From NCBI GenBank assembly GCA_904063045.1, contig CAJFCJ010000012.1, forward strand, positions 1 through 64,000: 64,000 bases of DNA, given 5' to 3'. The notes under the pieces were generated by a model. The model made no database searches, was not told where the DNA came from, and saw only the letters and a program-made list of their open reading frames with translations. This DNA comes from Dimorphilus gyrociliatus (lineage: Eukaryota; Annelida; Polychaeta; Dinophilidae). Position 1 is the stretch's first letter. Every line of letters starts with the position of its first letter. Position numbers and translations under genes: made by a program. Positions 1 to 10,418 of the stretch are shown here, piece by piece.

Positions 1-3000
1 TTACACACAAATTTTCCATAGCCGTAACATGTCCAGAAAATATGGAATTTAAATATGGAATTTAAATTAAATGCTCCATCGTGTGACGAAACTTGTGGAG
101 GAGAGATTTTGGCGATTGTGATGATGAACCATCTTCAAGATGCATATGTAAACCAGGTTTTGTATTACAAGGTACAACTGCGTTGAAAAAACAAACTGTG
201 GAGGATGTAAAGATGAAAATGGTATAACTAGAGACGTAAGTCGTCATAAATAAAATTAGTAGGCCAAAAATAAAAATATTCGTTTATTGTAAAAAAAAGA
301 TTGGAGAAACATGGTCCACAGCGAATTGTAAAAAGCAATGCACCTGCAAATCAAATGGTAACTCAAAATGTGCTAACCATCCTAACTGCATAGCTATGAA
401 CGCTAAGTGTATAAAAACTGATGGCGAATGGGGGTGCAATTGTGAAAGAGGATTAAGAATGAACAACAAAGGTGAATGCGACGACATCGATGAGTGTAGA
501 GAAAAGACAGATACTTGTCATTCAAAGGCAACATGCACAAACGAAATTCAGGATTCAAATGTAAATGTAAACCAGGTTTTACTGGAAATGGCTTCCAATG
601 CAAACCAGGTTTGATAACTCAAATTTAAAAGTTAATATAAAATATATTTTCTAGAGGAACAAAATCCACAAAAGCCACCTCCAGATGAAGAATTCACAGA
701 AAAAGGTAGTATAACAAAAACAAAGTTACAAAATGTACAAAAACTTCAAAACAGAGGAAACCATCAAGCAGGCTTGTGAACATCAATCTTTGAACATAAA
801 ATGTCAACCAGGGAAAGTTTTGAAAATCAAACGAGCATTTTATGGAAGAGCAAGAAAAGACATGAAACTTGCAAAAAATCATCACTAAACAAATTCATTT
901 CTACAATACAAAACAAAAAATGCCAATCACTGAATCTTTGAAAGTCATTCGCAAGGCTTGCAATTCAAACGACAATGTACCATTCTAGCTAAGAACACTT
1001 GTTTGGTGATCCATGCCCTGGAATATTTAAATACTTAAAAATAGCCTATACCTGTCAGAACGGTAAGTAAAACACAAACCTAAAAATACTTTAACATCCC
1101 AATCACAACAAAATTTAAAAAAAATACAAACACTCACATTAAACACATTCTGTCTAATATTAAACCTCAACAACAGCTCAAATCAAAATCTATAACTTCT
1201 CACATTATTTATTCAAATTAGATGCAAAAACCAAAACTGCCTGTGAACATAAAGTGCTCAAACTGGCCTGCCCAGCTGGTAGAAAGATTGCTGTGAGAAG
1301 AGCTGTTTATGGAAGAGGAAAGGGAGACATGAAAGTTTGTCCACAAAAATCATTGTCAAAATTCCAAAAAAGAATTGCTGCCAGTGTGTGTGCTTCCAAG
1401 AAATCTCTTTCACAAGTAAGGAAATTCTGTAATGGAAAGAGAAGATGTAATGTATTGGCAAAGAATAATGTGTTTGGAGATCCTTGCCCAGGAATTTTCA
1501 AATACTTGAGAGTTGCATATGTCTGTAAAAAGGTATATCTATCAAATTATTATTTGAAAAAGTTACTAAAAAATATAATGCTCAGTTTTAGCAACACCAC
1601 CAAAACCAAAACCAAAACCAAGTAAGATTAATGACTTTCTAATTATTCAAAAGTTTGGAATTTTGTTTATTTGTTTTTCTGCATTAGATGTCAAGACTGG
1701 AGTTACGTGTGAACACAAAGTTCTTAAACTGGCCTGCCCAGCTGGTAGAAAGATTGCTGTGAGAAGAGCTGTTTATGGAAGAGGAAAGGAGACATGAAAG
1801 TTTGTCCACAAAAATCATTGTCAAAATTCCAAAAAAGAATTGCTGCCAGTGTGTGCTTCCAAGAAATCTCTTTCACAAGTAAGGAAATTCTGTAATGGAA
1901 AAGAAGATGTAATGTATTGGCAAAGAATAATGTGTTTGGAGATCCTTGCCCAGGAATTTTCAAATACTTGAGAGTTGCATATGTCTGTAAAAAAGGTATA
2001 TCTATCAAATTATTATTTGAAAAAGTTACTAAAAAATATAATGCTCATTTTAGCAACACCACCAAAACCAAAACCAAAACCAAGTAAGATTAATGACTTT
2101 CTAATTATTCAAAAGTTTGGAATTTTGTTTATTTTGTTTTTCTGCATTAGATGTCAAGACTGGAGTTACGTGTGAACACAAAGTTCTTAAACTGGCCTGC
2201 CCAGCTGGTAGAAAGATTGCTGTGAGAAGAGCTGTTTATGGAAGAGGAAAGGGAGACATGAAAGTTTGTCCACAAAAATCATTGTCAAAATTCCAAAAAA
2301 GAATTGCTGCCAGTGTGTGTCTTCCAAGAAATCTCTTTCACAAGTAAGGAAATTCTGTAATGGAAAGAGAAGATGTAATGTATTGGCAAAGAATAATGTG
2401 TTTGGAGATCCTTGCCCAGGAATTTTCAAATACTTGAGAGTTGCATATGTCTGTAAAAAAGGTATATCTATCAAATTATTATTTGAAAAAGTTACTAAAA
2501 AATATAATGCTCAGTTTTAGCAACACCACCAAAACCAAAACCAAAACCAAGTAAGATTAATGACTTTCTAATTATCAAAAGTTTGGAATTTTGTTTATTT
2601 TGTTTTTCTGCATTAGATGTCAAGACTGGAGTTACGTGTGAACACAAAGTTCTTAAACTGGCCTGCCCAGCTGGTAGAAAGATTGCTGTGAGAAGAGCTG
2701 TTTATGGAAGAGGAAAGGGAGACATGAAAGTTTGTCCACAAAAATCATTGTCAAAATTCCAAAAAAGAATTGCTGCCAGTGTGTGTGCTTCCAAAAATCT
2801 CTTTCACAAGTAAGGAAATTCTGTAATGGAAAGAGAAGATGTAATGTATTGGCAAAGAATAATGTGTTTGGAGATCCTTGCCCAGGAATTTTCAAATACT
2901 TGAGAGTTGCATATGTCTGTAAAAAAGGTATATCTATCAAATATTATTTGAAAAATTACTAAAAAAATATAATGCTCAGTTTTAGCAACACCACCAAAAC

Positions 3001-6000
3001 CAAAACCAAAACCAAGTAAGATTAATGACTTTCTAATTATTCAAAAGTTTGGAATTTTGTTTATTTGTTTTTTCTGCATTAGATGTCAAGACTGGAGTTA
3101 CGTGTGAACACAAAGTTCTTAAACTGGCCTGCCCAGCTGGTAGAAAGATTGCTGTGAGAAGAGCTGTTTATGGAAGAGGAAAGGGAGACATGAAAGTTTG
3201 TCCACAAAAATCATTGTCAAAATTCCAAAAAAGAATTGCTGCCAGTGTGTGTGCTTCCAAGAAATCTCTTTCACAAGTAAGGAAATTCTGTAATGGAAAG
3301 AGAAGATGTAATGTATTGGCAAAGAATAATGTGTTTGGAGATCCTTGCCCAGGAATTTTCAAATACTTGAGAGTTGCATATGTCTGTAAAAAAGGTATAT
3401 CTATCAAATTATTATTTGAAAAAGTTACTAAAAAATATAATGCTCAGTTTTAGCAACACCACCAAAACCAAAACCAAACCAAGTAAGATTAATGACTTTC
3501 TAATTATTCAAAAGTTTGGAATTTTGTTTATTTGTTTTTCTGCATTAGATGTCAAGACTGGAGTTACGTGTGAACACAAAGTTCTTAAACTGGCCTGCCC
3601 AGCTGGTAGAAAGATTGCTGTGAGAAGAGCTGTTTATGGAAGAGGAAAGGGAGACATGAAAGTTTGTCCACAAAAATCATTGTCAAAATTCCAAAAAAGA
3701 ATTGCTGCCAGTGTGTGTGCTTCCAAGAAATCTCTTTCACAAGTAAGGAAATTCTGTAATGGAAAGAGAAGATGTAATGTATTGGCAAAGAATAATGTGT
3801 TTGGAGATCCTTGCCCAGGAATTTTCAAATACTTGAGAGTTGCATATGTCTGTAAAAAAGGTATATCTATCAAATTATTATTTGAAAAAGTTACTAAAAA
3901 ATATAATGCTCAGTTTTAGCAACACCACCAAAACCAAAACCAAAACCAAGTAAGATTAATGACTTTCTAATTATTCAAAAGTTTGGAATTTTGTTTATTT
4001 TGTTTTTCTGCATTAGATGTCAAGACTGGAGTTACGTGTGAACACAAAGTTCTTAAACTGGCCTGCCCAGCTGGTAGAAAGATTGCTGTGAGAAGAGCTG
4101 TTTATGGAAGAGAAAGGGAGACATGAAAGTTTGTCCACAAAAATCATTGTCAAAATTCCAAAAAAGAATTGCTGCCAGTGTGTGTGCTTCCAAGAAATCT
4201 CTTTCACAAGTAAGGAAATTCTGTAATGGAAAGAGAAGATGTAATGTATTGGCAAAGAATAATGTGTTTGGAGATCCTTGCCCAGGAATTTTCAAATACT
4301 TGAGAGTTGCATATGTCTGTAAAAAAGGTATATCTATCAAATTATTATTTGAAAAAGTTACTAAAAAATATAATGCTCAGTTTTAGCAACACCACCAAAA
4401 CCAAAACCAAAACCAAGTAAGATTAATGACTTTCTAATTATTCAAAAGTTTGGAATTTTGTTTATTTTGTTTTTCTGCATTAGATGTCAAGACTGGAGTT
4501 ACGTGTGAACACAAAGTTCTTAAACTGGCCTGCCCAGCTGGTAGAAAGATTGCTGTGAGAAGAGCTGTTTATGGAAGAGGAAAGGGAGACATGAAAGTTT
4601 GTCCACAAAAATCATTGTCAAAATTCCAAAAAAGAATTGCTGCCAGTGTGTGTGCTTCCAAGAAATCTCTTTCACAAGTAAGGAAATTCTGTAATGGAAA
4701 GAGAAGATGTAATGTATTGGCAAAGAATAATGTGTTTGGAGATCCTTGCCCAGGAATTTTCAAATACTTGAGAGTTGCATATGTCTGTAAAAAAGGTATA
4801 TCTATCAAATTATTATTTGAAAAAGTTACTAAAAAATATAATGCTCAGTTTTAGCAACACCACCAAAACCAAAACCAAAACCAAGTAAGATTAATGACTT
4901 TCTAATTATTCAAAAGTTTGGAATTTTGTTTATTTTGTTTTCTGCATTAGATGTCAAGACTGGAGTTACGTGTGAACACAAAGTTCTTAAACTGGCCTGC
5001 CCAGCTGGTAGAAAGATTGCTGTGAGAAGAGCTGTTTATGGAAGAGGAAAGGGAGACATGAAAGTTTGTCCACAAAAATCATTGTCAAAATTCCAAAAAA
5101 GAATTGCTACCAGTGTGTGTGCTTCCAAGAAATCTCTTTCACAAGTAAGGAAATTCTGTAATGGAAAGAGAAGATGTAATGTATTGGCAAAGAATAATGT
5201 GTTTGGAGATCCTTGCCCAGGAATTTTCAAATACTTGAGAGTTGCATATGTCTGTAAAAAAGGTATATCTATCAAATTATTATTTGAAAAAGTTACTAAA
5301 AAATATAATGCTCAGTTTTAGCAACACCACCAAAACCAAAACCAAAACCAAGTAAGATTAATGACTTTCTAATTATTCAAAAGTTTGGAATTTTGTTTAT
5401 TTTGTTTTTCTGCATTAGATGTCAAGACTGGAGTTACGTGTGAACACAAAGTTCTTAAACTGGCCTGCCCAGCTGGTAGAAAGATTGCTGTGAGAAGAGC
5501 TGTTTATGGAAGAGGAAAGGGAGACATGAAAGTTTGTCCACAAAAATCATTGTCAAAATTCCAAAAAAGAATTGCTGCCAGTGTGTGTGCTTCCAAGAAA
5601 TCTCTTTCACAAGTAAGGAAATTCTGTAATGGAAAGAGAAGATGTAATGTATTGGCAAAGAATAATGTGTTTGGAGATCCTTGCCCAGGAATTTTCAAAT
5701 ACTTGAGAGTTGCATATGTCTGTAAAAAAGGTATATCTATCAAATTATTATTTGAAAAAGTTACTAAAAAATATAATGCTCAGTTTTAGCAACACCACCA
5801 AAACCAAAACCAAAACCAAGTAAGATTAATGACTTTCTAATTATTCAAAAGTTTGGAATTTTGTTTATTTTGTTTTTCTGCATTAGATGTCAAGACTGGA
5901 GTTACGTGTGAACACAAAGTTCTTAAACTGGCCTGCCCAGCTGGTAGAAAGATTGCTGTGAGAAGAGCTGTTTATGGAAGAGGAAAGGGAGACATGAAAG

Positions 6001-9000
6001 TTTGTCCACAAAAATCATTGTCAAAATTCCAAAAAGAATTGCTGCCAGTGTGTGTGCTTCCAAGAAATCTCTTTCACAAGTAAGGAAATTCTGTAATGGA
6101 AAGAGAAGATGTAATGTATTGGCAAAGAATAATGTGTTTGGAGATCCTTGCCCAGGAATTTTCAAATACTTGAGAGTTGCATATGTCTGTAAAAAAGGTA
6201 TATCTATCAAATTATTATTTGAAAAAGTTACTAAAAAATATAATGCTCAGTTTTAGCAACACCACCAAAACCAAAACCAAAACCAAGTAAGATTAATGAC
6301 TTTCTAATTATTCAAAAGTTTGGAATTTTGTTTATTTTGTTTTTCTGCATTAGATGTCAAGACTGGAGTTACGTGTGAACACAAAGTTCTTAAACTGGCC
6401 TGCCCAGCTGGTAGAAAGATTGCTGTGAGAAGAGCTGTTTATGGAAGAGGAAAGGGAGACATGAAAGTTTGTCCACAAAAATCATTGTCAAAATTCCAAA
6501 AAAGAATTGCTGCCAGTGTGTGTGCTTCCAAGAAATCTCTTTCACAAGTAAGGAAATTCTGTAATGGAAAGAGAAGATGTAATGTATTGGCAAAGAATAA
6601 TGTGTTTGGAGATCCTTGCCCAGGAATTTTCAAATACTTGAGAGTTGCATATGTCTGTAAAAAGGTATATCTATCAAATTATTATTTGAAAAAGTTACTA
6701 AAAAATATAATGCTCAGTTTTAGCAACACCACCAAAACCAAAACCAAAACCAAGTAAGATTAATGACTTTCTAATTATTCAAAAGTTTGGAATTTTGTTT
6801 ATTTTGTTTTTCTGCATTAGATGTCAAGACTGGAGTTACGTGTGAACACAAAGTTCTTAAACTGGCCTGCCCAGCTGGTAGAAAGATTGCTGTGAGAAGA
6901 GCTGTTTATGGAAGAGGAAAGGGAGACATGAAAGTTTGTCCACAAAAATCATTGTCAAAATTCCAAAAAAGAATTGCTGCCAGTGTGTGTGCTTCCAAGA
7001 AATCTCTTTCACAAGTAAGGAAATTCTGTAATGGAAAGAGAAGATGTAATGTATTGGCAAAGAATAATGTGTTTGGAGATCCTTGCCCAGGAATTTTCAA
7101 ATACTTGAGAGTTGCATATGTCTGTAAAAAAGGTATATCTATCAAATTATTATTTGAAAAAGTTACTAAAAAATATAATGCTCAGTTTTAGCAACACCAC
7201 CAAAACCAAAACCAAAACCAAGTAAGATTAATGACTTTCTAATTATTCAAAAGTTTGGAATTTTGTTTATTTTGTTTTTCTGCATTAGATGTCAAGACTG
7301 GAGTTACGTGTGAACACAAAGTTCTTAAACTGGCCTGCCCAGCTGGTAGAAAGATTGCTGTGAGAAGAGCTGTTTATGGAAGAGGAAAGGGAGACATGAA
7401 AGTTTGTCCACAAAAATCATTGTCAAAATTCCAAAAAGAATTGCTGCCAGTGTGTGTGCTTCCAAGAAATCTCTTTCACAAGTAAGGAAATTCTGTAATG
7501 GAAAGAGAAGATGTAATGTATTGGCAAAGAATAATGTGTTTGGAGATCCTTGCCCAGGAATTTTCAAATACTTGAGAGTTGCATATGTCTGTAAAAAAGG
7601 TATATCTATCAAATTATTATTTGAAAAAGTTACTAAAAAATATAATGCTCAGTTTTAGCAACACCACCAAAACCAAAACCAAAACCAAGTAAGATTAATG
7701 ACTTTCTAATTATTCAAAAGTTTGGAATTTTGTTTATTTTGTTTTTCTGCATTAGATGTCAAGACTGGAGTTACGTGTGAACACAAAGTTCTTAAACTGG
7801 CCTGCCCAGCTGGTAGAAAGATTGCTGTGAGAAGAGCTGTTTATGGAAGAGGAAAGGGAGACATGAAAGTTTGTCCACAAAAATCATTGTCAAAATTCCA
7901 AAAAAGAATTGCTGCCAGTGTGTGTGCTTCCAAGAAATCTCTTTCACAAGTAAGGAAATTCTGTAATGGAAAGAGAAGATGTAATGTATTGGCAAAGAAT
8001 AATGTGTTTGGAGATCCTTGCCCAGGAATTTTCAAATACTTGAGAGTTGCATATGTCTGTAAAAAAGGTATATCTATCAAATTATTATTTGAAAAAGTTA
8101 CTAAAAAATATAATGCTCAGTTTTAGCAACACCACCAAAACCAAAACCAAAACCAAGTAAGATTAATGACTTTCTAATTATTCAAAAGTTTGGAATTTTG
8201 TTTATTTTGTTTTTCTGCATTAGATGTCAAGACTGGAGTTACGTGTGAACACAAAGTTCTTAAACTGGCCTGCCCAGCTGGTAGAAAGATTGCTGTGAGA
8301 AGAGCTGTTTATGGAAGAGGAAAGGGAGACATGAAAGTTTGTCCACAAAAATCATTGTCAAAATTCCAAAAAAGAATTGCTGCCAGTGTGTGTGCTTCCA
8401 AGAAATCTCTTTCACAAGTAAGGAAATTCTGTAATGGAAAGAGAAGATGTAATGTATTGGCAAAGAATAATGTGTTTGGAGATCCTTGCCCAGGAATTTT
8501 CAAATACTTGAGAGTTGCATATGTCTGTAAAAAAGGTATATCTATCAAATTATTATTTGAAAAAGTTACTAAAAAATATAATGCTCAGTTTTAGCAACAC
8601 CACCAAAACCAAAACCAAAACCAAGTAAGATTAATGACTTTCTAATTATTCAAAAGTTTGGAATTTTGTTTATTTTGTTTTTCTGCATTAGATGTCAAGA
8701 CTGGAGTTACGTGTGAACACAAAGTTCTTAAACTGGCCTGCCCAGCTGGTAGAAAGATTGCTGTGAGAAGAGCTGTTTATGGAAGAGGAAAGGGAGACAT
8801 GAAAGTTTGTCCACAAAAATCATTGTCAAAATTCCAAAAAAGAATTGCTGCCAGTGTGTGTGCTTCCAAGAAATCTCTTTCACAAGTAAGGAAATTCTGT
8901 AATGGAAAGAGAAGATGTAATGTATTGGCAAAGAATAATGTGTTTGGAGATCCTTGCCCAGGAATTTTCAAATACTTGAGAGTAGTTTATTTTTGTAGAA

Positions 9001-10418
9001 AGGGTGAATATTTTTTTCTAGTGTTTTTTTGGTGGGACTTTTTAATTTTTTTGCTTTTAGTCACAAAGGCAAAGACTACTGTGAAACCAACTAGTAAACC
9101 AGTAACTGATGGAACTGATGCAACATTACTGGCAACAGAAGCACCAAAATCCACTGAAGTATTTATAGAACCACCTAAACCAACAAACGAGCCTATAGTA
9201 ATTCCAACTGAAGAACCTGGATTGACTAAAGGATCTACTGAAGGTATTGAACCTACCGAATCTGATACTGAATCACCTGAAATAACTGAATCTCCCACTG
9301 AAGTTTTTGAGCCCACAGAAGCTTCTACTGAAGAATCTGAAGCTACAGAAGGTTCCACTGCAGTTCCTGAACCTACAGAAGCACCCAGTGAATTGCCAAC
9401 TGAAGGACCTGAACCCACTGAATTGCCATCTACGGAAACACCAACAAGTTTGTTTTTATGTTTTTTTTATTTGTTTTTTTATATTCTTTCAAATTTTCGT
9501 TGTTCAGTCGAAACTGTCCCACCGACAAATGACGGAAGTTCAGGTTTGTATTTTTTATGATATCAACACAGAAACAGTTACTTTTTTTTAGATTATGAAA
9601 AGAAGAAGACTTGTGAACATAAAACACTTGATATACTTTGTCCAAGTGGATTGGTGATTGATGTTAAGTCAGCATTGTATGGTAGGTCCCAAGGAGATAT
9701 GTCTTCTTGTAAAAAGAAGTCTCTGACTGGATATAGACAGACGATCATGAATAACAATTGTGCTTCTGAAAATTCCAATGCTATTGTGAAAAGACAGTGT
9801 AATGGAAAATCATCTTGCAGTGTTCTTGCCAAGAATAGTGTATTTGGGGATCCTTGTCCTGGAATATTTAAGTATTTGGAAGTTGAATATAAATGTAAAC
9901 CACAACGTCCATGCAAAAAGGGTCAATTTAAATTTGGAAGTAAATGCATTGAAGTTGTTCAAAACCCTCAATTCCCATCCGAAGCATTGAAATATTGTGA
10001 AGAACGAGGAGGTCAAATGGTTTCTATAAGAAACATGAGAAAGAATAGCGCTATTGCAAAGAAAATGCTAAAGAAGAGCGTTGCTAATGGCTTTATTGGT
10101 TTATCGGATAGCCTTGAAGAGGGTAATTTTTGTTTTTCTGATTTTGAAGATTTATTAGGATAATCGATATTTATAGGGAAATTTGTATGGAGTGATGGAA
10201 GAGAGCTGAAAAGAAACAGTTTCAAATTCTTCCAAAATAAAACAGGGAACACCATAGACAAGGATTGTGTATATATGGATGTAAGTATTGTTTAGGCAGA
10301 ATGTATGTTTTTATTGAATATTTCATGTGAACTCAGAGTGAAACTGGTCGTTGGCATCACGTTAGCTGTGAGCTAGCTCTTCCATTTATTTGTGAATTCC
10401 AAATAGAGAAATCAAAAA
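1..10418 (+). CDS. Mosaic SUEL-lectin / C-type-lectin-like extracellular protein, partial at 5' end
   Basis: This multi-exon gene enters from the left edge. In order it encodes a cysteine-rich TIL-like piece (about 85-235), a Cys-rich plus calcium-binding EGF exon (300-608, with a DIDEC start), a Pro-rich linker exon (655-705), a divergent SUEL exon (755-1062), 17 near-identical SUEL exons (1222-9003) each followed (except the last) by a Pro/Lys microexon, a Thr/Pro/Glu-rich stalk (9061-9447), a short exon (9508-9543), a SUEL plus C-type-lectin start (9592-10122), and C-type-lectin exons (10177-10280 and 10337-10418). SUEL domains bind rhamnose or galactose in egg lectins. The YGR and FGDPCPG motifs are clear here. 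Phase 1 junctions link nearly all exons. The 5' exons and 8 of the 17 array exons carry small frame-breaking deletions. The terminal exon after 10418 was not identified; an acceptor at 10451 would leave a 33-bp intron, probably too short. A secreted or surface lectin is inferred. Confidence 0.8.
300..608 (+). CDS. Exon: cysteine-rich region and calcium-binding EGF domain, frameshifted
   Basis: This exon of the lectin gene opens after an AG acceptor at 298-299. It reads a Cys-dense segment (GETW, then repeated C-x-C spacing) resembling TIL/VWC-type modules. It then runs into DIDEC, the start of a calcium-binding EGF domain. Around 550 the frame slips: the expected continuation, a G-F-K-C-K-C-K-P-G-F-T-G-N-G pattern, is read one frame away. 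One missing base explains this. It could be a sequencing error or real decay. The upstream piece at about 85-235 shows the same kind of slip within its own Cys-rich frame (C-I-C-K-P-G-F). Confidence 0.6.
755..1062 (+). CDS. Exon: first, divergent SUEL lectin domain (frame-disrupted)
   Basis: After the acceptor at 753-754 the exon reads a SUEL start (ACEH, then a YGRARKDMK stretch). The frame then breaks near 865, where the paralogous exons have a base that is absent here. The remaining motifs (Cys-Asn, a LAKN-like segment, a GDPCPGIFKYL-like end) are recognisable in shifted frames up to a donor at 1063. It is clearly diverged from the homogeneous array that follows, so it was not part of the recent amplification. 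It is either a decayed exon or one with several deletion errors. Confidence 0.6.
1222..9003 (+). repeat. Tandem array of 17 SUEL-exon units, period about 467 bp
   Basis: SUEL exons lie at 1222-1532, 1688-1995, 2151-2461, 2617-2927, 3083-3394, 3549-3860, 4017-4327, 4484-4795, 4951-5262, 5419-5730, 5887-6197, 6354-6664, 6821-7132, 7289-7599, 7756-8067, 8224-8535 and 8692-9003. The intact length is 312 nt (104 codons, phase 1 to phase 1), reached by nine of them. A typical unit is a 312-nt exon, a 59-bp intron, a 30-nt microexon and a 67-bp intron. Introns are as similar as exons, which indicates recent amplification or continuing gene conversion. The first unit differs mainly at its 5' end and the last at its 3' end, marking the array borders. 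A Thr replaces Ala in the unit starting at 4951. Confidence 0.95.
3920..3949 (+). CDS. Representative 30-nt Pro/Lys linker microexon (one per array unit)
   Basis: Between SUEL exons each unit carries a short run of ACC and AAA-type codons bounded by a TTTTAG acceptor and a GTAAGATT donor. In phase 1 it reads A-T-P-P-K-P-K-P-K-P, joined to N-V-K-T of the next SUEL exon. Its 30 nt preserve the frame exactly. Without it the SUEL exons would still join in phase, so the linker is dispensable for frame and could be alternatively spliced. The copy near 3460-3480 has lost one A. Confidence 0.8.
9061..9447 (+). CDS. Exon: Thr/Pro/Glu-rich mucin-like stalk
   Basis: This phase 1 exon of 387 nt is dominated by repeats of the type E-P-T-E-x-P/S-T-E. 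Such Thr/Pro/Ser/Glu-rich segments usually form extended, O-glycosylated stalks that separate lectin heads. It lies between the 17-unit SUEL array and the final SUEL/C-type lectin module. The short exon at 9508-9543 continues the linker. Confidence 0.85.
9592..10418 (+). CDS. Exons: terminal SUEL domain and C-type-lectin-like domain
   Basis: Exon 9592-10122 encodes a full SUEL domain (YGRSQGDM, CNGKSSC, FGDPCPGIFKYLEV). It runs directly into a C-type-lectin fold start (FGSKCIEV, ALKYCEERGGQMVSI, FIGLSD). Exons 10177-10280 (FVWSDGREL) and 10337-10418 (GRWHHVSCELALPFICEF) complete the fold, and phases close across all three. The usual Ca-dependent sugar motifs (EPN or QPD, and WND) are absent: the corresponding places read TGNTIDKDC and RWHH. 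Classical calcium-dependent carbohydrate binding is therefore unlikely. Confidence 0.85.

Noticed and set aside
1258-8971. Series of minus-strand frames of 64-95 codons repeating every 467 bp
   Set aside because: They are antisense shadows of the SUEL exons, identical between units only because the DNA is. They lack any domain and cross the sense splice sites.
1222-9003. CRISPR-like or satellite array interpretation of the 467-bp repeat
   Set aside because: Units are long, encode a known domain in phase with splice sites, and sit inside a larger gene; this is exon duplication, not a CRISPR array or satellite.
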